From: an uncultured Bacteroidota bacterium
GTDB lineage: Bacteria; Bacteroidota; Bacteroidia; Bacteroidales; VadinHA17
DNA: 64,000 nt
Assembly (NCBI GenBank): GCA_903824785.1
Contig: CAIJYD010000025.1
Span: 1 to 64,000, forward strand
Direction of reading: 5' to 3'
Positions 25,334 to 33,958 of the stretch are shown in pieces. Within the stretch, counting starts at the first letter, position 1. Each line of letters begins with the position of its first letter. A program made the position numbers and the translations under genes. The notes beneath the pieces were generated by a model. That model made no database searches and had not been told where the DNA came from. It worked only from the letters and a program-made list of their open reading frames with translations.

Positions 25334-26746
25334 ATGAAGAATTACAGAATAGCCTGGCGGAATTTGTGGCGGAACAAAAGGCGAACCCTCATAACAGTTG
25401 GTTCGGTTTTCTTTGCACTGTTTTTTGCGCTGATCCTGAGATCACTTCAGCTTGGCTCTTACGATCACATGTTCAAAAATGTTATAGAATCGTATACTGG
25501 TTATATTCAGGTTCAGAATGAAGAATTCAAAGACAATTCGGTGGTGGATAATGCTTTTGAATTTACTCCCGAAATTCAGAAAACCCTTATGGCCAACAAA
25601 AATATAAGTGACATAATTCCCCGATTTGAATCTTTTGCTCTTGCCTCGTCAGGAGCCCTTACAAAAGGAGTTCTTGTTTTAGGAATTGATCCCGAGAAAG
25701 AGGCTCTCCTTTCAAATATTAAAGAAAGGCTGGTATGTTATAAACTGACTGCATCTGTAATTGACACTCTTAAAAGAAAGAATTTCTCTCAGGAATTTAT
25801 TTCCGGACTTGAATTATTCCGTGGAGAAGGCTATTCTTCAGAGATAATTCTTCAGTCAGATCTTGGAATCAGCGACAGGGATGCTACTTCAGTTATGCCG
25901 GTAATAAAAAAGACTGCTTATTTTGCCAACGGGTATATCTCTGCCGGAAAACAGGAAGCACTGGTCGGGGACAAGCTTGCAAAGTTTCTTAAGGTTGATA
26001 TCGGAGATACACTCATCCTTCTGGGCCAGGGTTTTCATGGAACAACGGCTGCCGGTAAATTTGTGATCGCAGGCATTGTCAGAATGCCTACGTCGGATAT
26101 TGATAATAAGATCGTATACCTTCCCGTTGATGTCTGCCGGGAGTTTTATAATGCTTCTGATATGATGACGTCAGTCGTTCTCTCCGTTAAAGATAATAGC
26201 GACAAAGCGATAAAAAGTACGATCCGGACACTTGGACAGAAAATTCCTCTTCCTCTCAGACTTATTGGATGGAGAGAGATGAACGAATTGCTTATAAGTC
26301 AGATGGATGCTGATGATAAGAGTGGAAGAATATTAATCGGGGTACTTTACCTGATTATTACTTTCGGGATTTTCGGTACAGTCCTGATGATGACTATTGA
26401 AAGAAAACGGGAATTCGGGGTGCTTGTTGCAATTGGAATGCAGAAGTCGAAGCTTGCTGCTGTTATTTCGGTGGAGATGTTTTATATTGGTCTTCTGGGG
26501 ATAATAAGCGGAATTGCAGCAGCTCTCCCAGTCATAATATACGGTCAATATCATCCTATGAGACTATCGGGCGAATATGTAAAAATTTATGAAAGTTACG
26601 GGATGGAACCTATAATGCCTTTTATGCCGGTTGATAACTATTTTATCTGGCAATCGGGAATTGTTTCGTTAATTGTGGTAGTCTCTATTTTCTACCCTCT
26701 CAGGAAGATATATAAAATGAAAGTGGTTAATTCCTTAAGGGCTTAA
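25334..26746 (+). CDS. FtsX/LolE-type ABC transporter permease (first of pair)
   Basis: This inner-membrane permease has about 470 residues: the cytoplasmic N-terminus NYRIAWRNLWRNKRRT, TM1, a large periplasmic domain, and three C-terminal TM helices, as in MacB and LolC/E. Within the periplasmic domain, after GIDPEKEALLSNIKERL, lies an inserted helical segment (VIDTLKRKNFSQEFISGLEL) also found in the second permease but not in standard LolE or MacB. ATG 25334 is chosen because the protein then starts on the family N-terminus; ATG 25295 would add 13 residues. It sits between the LolA-like gene and the second permease, 12 bases before the latter. Confidence 0.9.
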   Translation: MKNYRIAWRNLWRNKRRTLITVGSVFFALFFALILRSLQLGSYDHMFKNVIESYTGYIQVQNEEFKDNSVVDNAFEFTPEIQKTLMANKNISDIIPRFESFALASSGALTKGVLVLGIDPEKEALLSNIKERLVCYKLTASVIDTLKRKNFSQEFISGLELFRGEGYSSEIILQSDLGISDRDATSVMPVIKKTAYFANGYISAGKQEALVGDKLAKFLKVDIGDTLILLGQGFHGTTAAGKFVIAGIVRMPTSDIDNKIVYLPVDVCREFYNASDMMTSVVLSVKDNSDKAIKSTIRTLGQKIPLPLRLIGWREMNELLISQMDADDKSGRILIGVLYLIITFGIFGTVLMMTIERKREFGVLVAIGMQKSKLAAVISVEMFYIGLLGIISGIAAALPVIIYGQYHPMRLSGEYVKIYESYGMEPIMPFMPVDNYFIWQSGIVSLIVVVSIFYPLRKIYKMKVVNSLRA

Positions 26747-26758
26747 CCGGAAAAACAA

Positions 26759-28192
26759 ATGAATATGATCTGGAAGACAGCCTGGAAAAATGTGTGGCGT
26801 AACAAGATTCGGAGTCTGGTTGTAATTTCTTCAGTCACCATCGGAATATTTGCCGGAGTATTTTCTATTGCCCTGATGAACGGAATGATAGCTCAGCGGA
26901 TTTACAATGTTCTGGATGAAGAAATTTCCCATATTCAGATTACAGCTAAGGATTTCAGGATAAACAATGACCCCAGACTGATAATTGAAAATCGAAGAGA
27001 AACTTTATCGAAAATCCGGGCTGTTAATGGAATTGCCGCAATAAGTGAAAGAGTTTTTATTACTGGGATGGCAAATTCAGCGTATAAAAGCGCAGGGGTC
27101 CAGATTATCGGAATCGATCCCGAAAGTGAAAAACAGGTTCTCGGTTTATACAAAAAGATTATTCCCGGTACAGGTGACTATTTTGAAAAAGAATCGAAAT
27201 TCAACCTTGTGTTAATAGGGATGGAGCTCGCAAAGGAGCTCAATATTTACAGGTATTCTGTCGATTCTTCTGCCATTTCAAGGCTTAAGGAGAAAAAGCT
27301 CCCCGAAAATATCATCAATAAGCTTGTTCCTCTTATTGGAAAAAGATTCATAAATGAAAAACAGTTCATTAAAAAGATGAATGTGGTTTTCAGCCCGGGA
27401 GAGTCAAAAAAATATGGCCTTCTTATTAGGGAAGAGGCCGGATCTTTAAGAAAAGAGGCAAGGCTGATGCTCACATTTCTTGATAGTGATAATAACCAGG
27501 TAGGAGCTGTTTTCCGTATTGCCGGTTTGTACAATATATCAAACAGCGTATTCGAAAAGAGCAACGTATTTGTTAAAAATGAAGATATTAAGAAGCTTAC
27601 AGGTATTTCTGACAGCTCCTTTCATCAGCTAGTAGTAAAACTCAGTGATGTTGACCAGATTGAATCAATTCCCGCTGCACTCGCAGAAAAGCTTCCTGAA
27701 CTGGAGATCCTGAGCTGGAAAAAAATACAACCGGAACTGGCAATTATGTCCGATCTGGTTAAGCAGTTTTATCTGGTTTTCGGACTTATTATTCTGGCAG
27801 CACTTTCATTCGGGATAATAAATACCATGTTGATGGTGGTTCTCGAGAGAACCAGGGAGCTTGGTATGCTTACTGCTATTGGAATGAACAAAAGAAAAGT
27901 ATTTTCGATGATTATGCTTGAATCAGTCTTCCTTTCCCTTTCCGGAGGAGTTGCGGGAATGATCGCAGGCTATTTTCTTATCAGCATAACTGCAAAAACC
28001 GGTATAAACCTTTCTCAGTACTCGGAAGGATTTGAAGCATTAGGCTATTCCTCTATAGTTTATCCGCAGATAACTGCCGGTTTTTTTGTGATAGTAACAA
28101 TTCTTATTATTTTAACAGGGGTGTTCTCATCAATTTACCCGGCCTTGAAAGCGCTGAAAATGAACCCGGTTGAGGCAATCAGATCGGAATAA
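26759..28192 (+). CDS. FtsX/LolE-type ABC transporter permease (second of pair)
   Basis: At 477 residues it has the same plan as its neighbour: TAWKNVWRNKIRSLVV, TM1, a large periplasmic domain and three C-terminal TM helices ending ALKMNPVEAIRSE. The insertion after GIDPESEKQV resembles that of the first permease (AISRLKEKKLPENIINKLV). The two presumably form a heterodimer, like LolC and LolE. The ATPase gene follows 23 bases later. Confidence 0.9.
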   Translation: MNMIWKTAWKNVWRNKIRSLVVISSVTIGIFAGVFSIALMNGMIAQRIYNVLDEEISHIQITAKDFRINNDPRLIIENRRETLSKIRAVNGIAAISERVFITGMANSAYKSAGVQIIGIDPESEKQVLGLYKKIIPGTGDYFEKESKFNLVLIGMELAKELNIYRYSVDSSAISRLKEKKLPENIINKLVPLIGKRFINEKQFIKKMNVVFSPGESKKYGLLIREEAGSLRKEARLMLTFLDSDNNQVGAVFRIAGLYNISNSVFEKSNVFVKNEDIKKLTGISDSSFHQLVVKLSDVDQIESIPAALAEKLPELEILSWKKIQPELAIMSDLVKQFYLVFGLIILAALSFGIINTMLMVVLERTRELGMLTAIGMNKRKVFSMIMLESVFLSLSGGVAGMIAGYFLISITAKTGINLSQYSEGFEALGYSSIVYPQITAGFFVIVTILIILTGVFSSIYPALKALKMNPVEAIRSE

Positions 28193-28215
28193 TTAACAAT
28201 TTAAACAATTGGATA

Positions 28216-28902
28216 ATGAAAGTAATTGAAATAAATAATGTTCATAAGATATATAACGAAACTGAAATACCGGTAAGGGCTGTTGATGGTGTAACCCTTT
28301 GTTTTGATGAAGCAGAATTTGCAGCAATTGTTGGTCCCTCTGGTTCAGGAAAGACCACTCTTCTTAATCTTATCGGAGGTCTCGATAGTCCAACTTCCGG
28401 AGAGATATTAATTGACGGCATAAACCTTTCCGGACTGAAATCATCTGAATTGATAGATTTCAGGATGATGAATATAGGATTTGTATTTCAGGCTTATAAC
28501 CTTATTCCTGTTTTGACGGCAAAAGAAAATGTTGAGTTTATTATGAATCTTCAGAAATGGTCAAGGAAGGAGAGAGACGAAAGAACATTTGAATTGCTGA
28601 AGGCTGTAGGTCTGTATGAGAGGGCCGACAGCCGTCCGGCGAAAATGTCGGGAGGTCAGCAGCAGCGGATAGCAGTTGCCAGGGCCCTTGCTTCCCGGCC
28701 AAGATTTGTTCTGGCCGACGAACCTACTGCTAACCTTGATTCCAAATCTGCCGCAACTCTTCTCGAAATTATGGAGAAACTTAATCATGAGGAGAAGATT
28801 ACTTTCATTTTTTCAACCCATGATGCAAGGGTGGTTAAAATGGCACACCGGGTTATTACACTTGAGGATGGGAAAGTTGTTTCCGACGATGTACGGGAAT
28901 AA
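28216..28902 (+). CDS. LolD/MacB-type ABC transporter ATP-binding protein
   Basis: This is the 228-residue ATPase driving the two permeases. Walker A is GPSGSGKTTLL, the Q-loop is in VFQAYNLIPVLT, the ABC signature reads MSGGQQQRIAVARAL, Walker B with the catalytic Glu is FVLADEPTANLD, and the H-loop is FIFSTHD. This is the LolD/MacB/FtsE branch, which powers mechanical extraction or export rather than solute import. The barrel gene begins 13 bases after its stop. Confidence 0.93.
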   Translation: MKVIEINNVHKIYNETEIPVRAVDGVTLCFDEAEFAAIVGPSGSGKTTLLNLIGGLDSPTSGEILIDGINLSGLKSSELIDFRMMNIGFVFQAYNLIPVLTAKENVEFIMNLQKWSRKERDERTFELLKAVGLYERADSRPAKMSGGQQQRIAVARALASRPRFVLADEPTANLDSKSAATLLEIMEKLNHEEKITFIFSTHDARVVKMAHRVITLEDGKVVSDDVRE

Positions 28903-28915
28903 AATCAATTCATTT

Positions 28916-30070
28916 ATGATAAGGAAGTTGATTATTATATTATCATTTTTTCAGATATGTGCACTTCCTACATTTTCGCAGGAAAAACCCGGATTTCTGA
29001 CACTTAACGGTTATGTTTCAGCTGTTAACAGCGTAATGTTTGATTCACTTTCAGGGCCGTTTCTGAATGATAATATGCTTCACAACAGGTTGAATTTCAA
29101 AGGATATGTTAATGAAAATGTAACTTTTGCTGTGGAATTAAGAACCAGGCTATTTACCGGAGATATGGTCCGGACGGGAAGCTCGTATCAGAAAAGCATT
29201 GGAAGCGATCAGGGTTTGGTGGACATGTCGTGGAACCTCCTCAATGAACCCTCTTTTTTCCTGAATACAACCATTGAACGCTTCTGGATTGATTTTAATC
29301 TTGGAAAATTACAGGCAAGAGCCGGAAGGCAGCGGATAAACTGGGGACAGGCACTGGTTTGGAATCCGAATGACATTTTCAATTCTTATTCATTTTTCGA
29401 TTTTGATTATGCAGAAAGGTCTGGAAGCGATGCCGTGAGACTCCAGTATTATCCCGGGTCAGCTTCAGCCTTTGAAATTGCTGTAAAAGCCGATCATAAT
29501 AGCGATATTACAGCAGCCACTCTTTACCGGTTCAATAAATTTGGATACGATTTTCAGTTTCTTGCCGGTTATGTCAACAGCGAAGATTTTGTTGCCGGAG
29601 CAGGATGGTCAGGGGCTGTCGGTTCAATCTCATTCAGGGGCGAGGCATCGTGGTTCATTCCTGCAGAGAATTTTTCAGATACATCCGGGACGGCTCTTTT
29701 TACAATCGGAGTGGATAAAGTTTTTAAAAACAACACAATGGGTCAGGTGCAGATAATGTACTGCAATAAACCACAGGATATCAGCATAATAAGTTCATTT
29801 TCAAAAACAGAGATGTCGGCAAAGGCGCTGGCTTTTTCGAGGTTTTCGGCATTTGGACAGGTCACATATCCTGTGAATCCTCTGCTTAGTGTTACTGTTT
29901 CTGGAATGTGGTTTCCTGATCTGAAGGGTTATTTTGCCGGCCCTTCAGTAGAATATTCAATGGCCGAAAATGTTGACATTTCGCTCTTCTGGCAACACTT
30001 TAATTATAGAATGGAAGAGGAAAGGACAAGATTAAATATAGGATTTCTCAGATTCAAATTCAGTTTCTAG
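28916..30070 (+). CDS. Outer-membrane beta-barrel protein of the export cluster
   Basis: Start ATG 28916 gives 384 residues with a signal peptide (about 1-20, ending LPTFSQ). The remainder is a regular beta-barrel of alternating strands, ending in RFKFSF with the terminal Phe used for BAM recognition. Segments WIDFNLGKLQARAGRQRINWGQ and NPNDIFN recall DUF1302/alginate-export type porins. A longer frame back to 28676 overlaps the ATPase gene and is not credible. As the last gene behind carrier, permeases and ATPase, it may accept cargo or form the outer-membrane exit; that is inference. Confidence 0.85.
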   Translation: MIRKLIIILSFFQICALPTFSQEKPGFLTLNGYVSAVNSVMFDSLSGPFLNDNMLHNRLNFKGYVNENVTFAVELRTRLFTGDMVRTGSSYQKSIGSDQGLVDMSWNLLNEPSFFLNTTIERFWIDFNLGKLQARAGRQRINWGQALVWNPNDIFNSYSFFDFDYAERSGSDAVRLQYYPGSASAFEIAVKADHNSDITAATLYRFNKFGYDFQFLAGYVNSEDFVAGAGWSGAVGSISFRGEASWFIPAENFSDTSGTALFTIGVDKVFKNNTMGQVQIMYCNKPQDISIISSFSKTEMSAKALAFSRFSAFGQVTYPVNPLLSVTVSGMWFPDLKGYFAGPSVEYSMAENVDISLFWQHFNYRMEEERTRLNIGFLRFKFSF

Positions 30071-30078
30071 ATTTTTCC

Positions 30079-30086
30079 TACTTTTG
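30079..30086 (+). promoter_or_regulatory. -7 promoter box of the methyltransferase gene
   Basis: TACTTTTG is an exact TAnnTTTG match. It ends one base before the ATG at 30088, so transcription would begin inside or after that codon. The real start is therefore more likely ATG 30109. The box also suggests the methyltransferase is not simply part of the export operon. Confidence 0.5.
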
Positions 30087-30108
30087 CATGTTATTAATAA
30101 ATAAAAAA

Positions 30109-30846
30109 ATGGCTCTGGTACATGAATTGGAAAATAGTGGCAACTGGTTATTCAAAAGAAGAAGCTGGTTACCGGTTTTTATGATTATTGCAGGTGTTTT
30201 TATGATGTATCAGGGCAACCGCCAGGCGATACTTTTTGATATGAGAGATGAGCTTATCTTTCTTGGGGTAAGTCTTTTCGGACAGATAATCAGAGTTTTA
30301 ACAGTAGGGTTTACACCCAAGAATACATCAGGCAGAAATACAGTAAACGGACAGATTGCCGACCAACTTAATGTTACGGGAATTTATTCGATTATCCGCC
30401 ATCCGCTTTATCTGGGTAACTTCTTCATGTGGCTAGGGCCAGCTCTGTTTTTAAGATCAATATGGGCTGTAATTGTATTCGGCCTGATGTACTGGCTTTA
30501 TTATGAAAGAATTATGTTTGCCGAAGAACAGTTTTTAAGGAGAAAATTCGGAGAGGTATATGACAAATGGTCTGAAACAGTTCAATCGTTTATTCCTTTT
30601 TCGTTCAAATACATTCCTTACAGGCTTCCTTTCTCTTTCAGAAATGTACTGAAAAGAGAGTATAACAGTTTTGCCAATATCTTCGTTATTTTCACACTGC
30701 TCGATATTTTTAGAAACTATTTTCTGTCTGGACGGATCTACTTAACCGATATGTGGATCTATCTTTTTGCTTCAGCATTTCTAATCTGGATAGTTGTTAG
30801 AACTATCCACAAACAAACCAAATGGCTTGAAGTGGAAGGGCGCTGA
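30109..30846 (+). CDS. Isoprenylcysteine/phospholipid methyltransferase-like membrane protein
   Basis: This membrane protein has 245 residues from ATG 30109 (MALVHELENS) and about five TM helices. It carries the ICMT/PEMT-type SAM site: IRHPLYLGNF, then EEQFLRRKFGEVYDKW. Family members methylate lipids or isoprenylated cysteines; the bacterial substrates are mostly unknown. It follows the lipid-type export cluster, so a lipid substrate is plausible but unproven. ATG 30088 would lie over its own promoter box. Confidence 0.82.
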   Translation: MALVHELENSGNWLFKRRSWLPVFMIIAGVFMMYQGNRQAILFDMRDELIFLGVSLFGQIIRVLTVGFTPKNTSGRNTVNGQIADQLNVTGIYSIIRHPLYLGNFFMWLGPALFLRSIWAVIVFGLMYWLYYERIMFAEEQFLRRKFGEVYDKWSETVQSFIPFSFKYIPYRLPFSFRNVLKREYNSFANIFVIFTLLDIFRNYFLSGRIYLTDMWIYLFASAFLIWIVVRTIHKQTKWLEVEGR

Positions 30847-30879
30847 TCCCTTAAAGAAACAGATATAAAAATTTGCTGA

Positions 30880-31557
30880 TCAGTCTCTTACTCCAACAAA
30901 AATCATGATATAATAGAGGAGTGTTGCAAGCGATCCAAGTGCGGCAACCACATAGGTATATGCTGCCCATTTAAGTGCATCCTGAGCTTTATCCTGATTC
31001 TGATAAGAGGTTACCCCTGCATTTGAGAGCCAGGCAAGAGCCCGCCTGCTCGCATCTATCTCAACCGGCAGCGTAATAAAGCTAAAAATGGTTGTAAGAG
31101 AGAAAAGTACGATCCCTGCAAGCAAAATAGCAGGAAAAGTCTGAACCAGCAATACTCCGGCAAGCAAAATCCACTGTACCCATTTTGATGAAAAACTTAC
31201 TGCAGGAACAAGCTTCGACCTGAAACCAAGCCAGGCATAAGCGTCTGCATGCTGAACCGCATGTCCGCATTCGTGAGCTGCAACAGCTGCTGAAGAAATA
31301 TTTCGGCCATTATATACATCGGGACTTAGGTTTATTGTTTTATCTACAGGATTATAATGGTCGGTCAGCTGACCCTGAACACATTCAATTCTTACACCGC
31401 TTATACCATGGTCGCGTAACATTCTTTCTGCTACATCGCGGCCCGACATGCCGTTATCGACAAGTATTTTCGAATACTTTTTAAATTTCGATTTCAATAC
31501 AAGGCTTACGATCCAGCTCAGGATCATGAATCCGATAAAAATTATCCATATACTCAT
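30880..31557 (-). CDS. YugP-type zinc metallopeptidase
   Basis: This membrane-embedded metallopeptidase has 225 residues. TM1 lies at the N-terminus, the HExxH site is HECGH at 95-99, and further TM helices span about 130-165 and 200-220. The segment NLSPDVYNGRNISSAAVAAHECGHAVQHADAY is highly typical of the DUF/YugP family, whose substrates are unknown. It has an unusually good Shine-Dalgarno sequence for this phylum. It is a single gene converging on the methyltransferase gene. Confidence 0.9.
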   Translation of the reverse strand: MSIWIIFIGFMILSWIVSLVLKSKFKKYSKILVDNGMSGRDVAERMLRDHGISGVRIECVQGQLTDHYNPVDKTINLSPDVYNGRNISSAAVAAHECGHAVQHADAYAWLGFRSKLVPAVSFSSKWVQWILLAGVLLVQTFPAILLAGIVLFSLTTIFSFITLPVEIDASRRALAWLSNAGVTSYQNQDKAQDALKWAAYTYVVAALGSLATLLYYIMIFVGVRD

Positions 31558-31565
31558 AATATTTT

Positions 31566-31572
31566 CCTCCTT
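31566..31572 (-). promoter_or_regulatory. Strong Shine-Dalgarno site of the YugP gene
   Basis: The minus strand reads AAGGAGG, ending 8 bases before the ATG at 31557. Bacteroidota rarely use such sites, and almost no other gene in the window has one, so it supports the start and hints at high or special translation. Confidence 0.6.
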
Positions 31573-31762
31573 ACATTAATTATTGACTACTATTCACGAA
31601 AATCAAATCAGGATTATTATTGATCTTCAATTATCATTATTTCATTAACACCAGCAAATCCTCTGCCAAAATCAATCTGACAGCTCTTTCTGGCCATTTT
31701 GTCAGAAATAGCAAATTTACACTTTTCACTATTTATAAAAACATCATTCTATAGCCATTTAT

Positions 31763-31770
31763 TATCTTTG
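31763..31770 (+). promoter_or_regulatory. -7 promoter box of yidD
   Basis: TATCTTTG is an exact TAnnTTTG match ending only 4 bases before the yidD ATG at 31775. If used, the transcript would be nearly leaderless. Confidence 0.5.
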
Positions 31771-31774
31771 TCCG

Positions 31775-32098
31775 ATGATTAATCCAATAAATTCGATATT
31801 CTCTTTTCTTTTATCGCTGCCTGTTCTTTTCTACAGGTATTCGGTTTCTCCGTTTTTGCAGCCATCGTGCCGTCATGTTCCGTCATGTTCCCAGTTTATG
31901 CTTGATTCTTTGAAGTTACACGGGCCACTGACAGGTCTTTTCTTAGGAACAGGGCGCATTCTCAGATGCAGGCCGGGAGGGACACATGGTTATGATCCTG
32001 TTCCGCTTTTCAGGTTTCGCCGGTACCGGCCTTTTTCGTCGTTGTTTAACAGGTATGAAAAAGGGAACAGGCTGAAAAGCCAGCCATTTCGCCGTTAA
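31775..32098 (+). CDS. yidD: Membrane protein insertion efficiency factor YidD
   Basis: YidD is a small peripheral inner-membrane protein that assists the YidC insertase. The family block is clear: PSCRHVPSCSQFMLDSLKLHGPLTG, then GRILRCRPGGTHGYDPVP. The N-terminal helix is longer than usual and the tail after DPVP (about 25 residues) is basic. It has 107 residues. The usual neighbours (rpmH, rnpA, yidC) are absent; instead it stands alone between a metallopeptidase gene and the LytTR operon. No start other than ATG 31775 is available ahead of the conserved region. Confidence 0.93.
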   Translation: MINPINSIFSFLLSLPVLFYRYSVSPFLQPSCRHVPSCSQFMLDSLKLHGPLTGLFLGTGRILRCRPGGTHGYDPVPLFRFRRYRPFSSLFNRYEKGNRLKSQPFRR

Positions 32099-32118
32099 AG
32101 CATTGAAAAACAAACCTG

Positions 32119-32871
32119 TCAGAATCGAAGTTCCTCTTTCAAATGTTTATATCCGGCGCGGCTGACGGGAAGTTTATCCCCGGAATGCAAAATTGCGACA
32201 TGATTGTCCCTTCCGTATGGCTCGATTTTTTTTATCTCTTCAATTCTGACAATATATGCCCTGTGAATTCTTACAAATCCGGCTTTAGGAAGGTTATCTT
32301 CATAAAATTTCATTGTTTGTTGTTTTAAAGCCTTCCCTGCAGAATGGTAAATCATTACATAATCATCTTCGGCAGCCACATACCTTATCTGATCAACCGG
32401 AATGATGTTAATGGAATTGCCTTTTCTTACAACAATTCTGCTCAGAGGTTCTTCGGGTTCAGGTCTTAAAGGCAGTAACGTACCACCTGCTCTCAGACCC
32501 GCTTTTCCTGATCCTATTTTCTCATAAGCCTTGAGAATAGCCTCTTTCAGACGTTCCTTATGAAATGGTTTCAGAAGGTAGTCAACAGCATTGAGCTCAA
32601 AGGCCTTTATGGCAAACTGATCGTAAGCGGTTGTAAATATTATTTCAGGTTTTTCTTCAAGAACTTCCAGCATTTCAAAGCCGGTAAGTTTTGGCATCTG
32701 GATATCAAGAAAAACAAGGTCAGGTTTCTTCTCTGAAATTGTTTTTAAACCAATAAAGCCATCCGCACATTCTGCAATAACCTCTATCTCATTGAAATCC
32801 TTCAGATAATGGATTAGTAATTGCCGTGCCGGAGCTTCATCTTCAATAATAATTGTTCTTAATTTTTTCAT
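32119..32871 (-). CDS. LytTR-type response regulator
   Basis: This 250-residue regulator has a receiver domain (phospho-acceptor Asp in LVFLDIQMPKLTG, Lys in LLKPFHKERL) followed by a LytTR DNA-binding domain at about 145-250 (IRYVAAEDDYVMIY, KAGFVRIHRAYIVRI). It is the partner of the histidine kinase encoded 21 bases upstream. As the last gene of the operon 35102-32119 it probably controls the same envelope-stress type response as the LiaF-like protein. Confidence 0.93.
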   Translation of the reverse strand: MKKLRTIIIEDEAPARQLLIHYLKDFNEIEVIAECADGFIGLKTISEKKPDLVFLDIQMPKLTGFEMLEVLEEKPEIIFTTAYDQFAIKAFELNAVDYLLKPFHKERLKEAILKAYEKIGSGKAGLRAGGTLLPLRPEPEEPLSRIVVRKGNSINIIPVDQIRYVAAEDDYVMIYHSAGKALKQQTMKFYEDNLPKAGFVRIHRAYIVRIEEIKKIEPYGRDNHVAILHSGDKLPVSRAGYKHLKEELRF

Positions 32872-32892
32872 TCGTAATTATTTTGAAACTTT

Positions 32893-33948
32893 TCAGGAAA
32901 AATTGACTGGGATAAAGATTTTTACAGTATAATTACCGTTTTCGCTGGTATTCCTTAGCGAGCCCCTGTTTTTGTAGGAAAGCTCGAGCCTTCTTTTTAC
33001 ATTCATGAGTCCGGTGCCAGTCCCATTGGATGCTCTCCGCCCCGGATCAAAGTTATTGCTGATTGATATTTCGAGATATCCGTTTTCAATCTTTGCAAAG
33101 GTTATTATTCTGACACTTTCAGTACTCTCATATACACCATGTTTAACTGCATTTTCATATAGCGGTTGCAACAGCATAACAGGTATTTTAATTTCAAGAC
33201 ACTCATTTCCGATATTCTCTTCAGTTGTGAGCTTATCTCCGAACCGAACTTTCTCAATGTCAAGGTATAACCTCAGATTTTCAAGTTCACTACGCAGGGA
33301 AACCGGTTGTTCATCCTTCCTTGAAAGGGAGTACCTCATAAACTCAGAAAGTTTTACAACCATTGTTCTGGCTTTTTCCGGATCGGTTACTGTAAGGGAA
33401 CTTATGGAATTAAGGCTGTTAAAAAGAAAGTGCGGATTAATTTGTGATCTCAGCATTTTCAGTTCAGTCTCTTTAAGCAGACTTTCAAGCTGTGCCTCCC
33501 TTGCATTCTTTTCAGTCAGATTGGAATTGCTGATAAAAAGGTAGTAGGAGAGAATAATAATTCCGTAAATGAAAACCCCGGTTCCTGTTCTGTATGGGAA
33601 TGTGGCATCCCAGTATGCCAGATAGTCGTTTTTTTCAGGCAAAATAAGAAGCATAGTAAGTTTCGTGATTATAAGCCATAAGGAGATTGAAATGGCACCT
33701 CCTGCAGAAAGATTTGAAATCAGGGTTGCGGGCCGGGTCACTTCCGAATTGAAATACCGGAAGGGATACCATAATGAAAGTGCTATGCCGGAATAGATCA
33801 GCAGAGAAAGGATACTGTCGAGGATTCCGGTAATAAAAAAACTTCCATATGCAAAGTAAAATAGCAGCGACTGGCCCGCCGCAAGGAAGAGCCAGACCAG
33901 CCACCAGACTATAAGCCGTACCTTGTTTTGAAGTACCGGATGTTTCAT
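32893..33948 (-). CDS. LytS-type sensor histidine kinase
   Basis: This 351-residue kinase has four TM helices in residues about 10-135, a short coiled linker, then the His_kinase domain with the acceptor box RSQINPHFLFNSLNSIS. The ATPase is of the short type: LLQPLYENAVKHGVYES (N-box) and GTGTGLMNVKRRLEL (G-box). There is no extracytoplasmic domain, so it probably senses within the membrane or through the LiaF-like protein encoded 10 bases upstream. It pairs with the LytTR regulator downstream. Confidence 0.92.
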   Translation of the reverse strand: MKHPVLQNKVRLIVWWLVWLFLAAGQSLLFYFAYGSFFITGILDSILSLLIYSGIALSLWYPFRYFNSEVTRPATLISNLSAGGAISISLWLIITKLTMLLILPEKNDYLAYWDATFPYRTGTGVFIYGIIILSYYLFISNSNLTEKNAREAQLESLLKETELKMLRSQINPHFLFNSLNSISSLTVTDPEKARTMVVKLSEFMRYSLSRKDEQPVSLRSELENLRLYLDIEKVRFGDKLTTEENIGNECLEIKIPVMLLQPLYENAVKHGVYESTESVRIITFAKIENGYLEISISNNFDPGRRASNGTGTGLMNVKRRLELSYKNRGSLRNTSENGNYTVKIFIPVNFS

Positions 33949-33958
33949 TCAGTAATTA

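Noticed and set aside
33005-33544. 179-codon forward frame antisense to the LytS-type kinase
   Set aside because: Ser/Leu-rich shadow of the real gene, covering its H-box and ATPase motifs.
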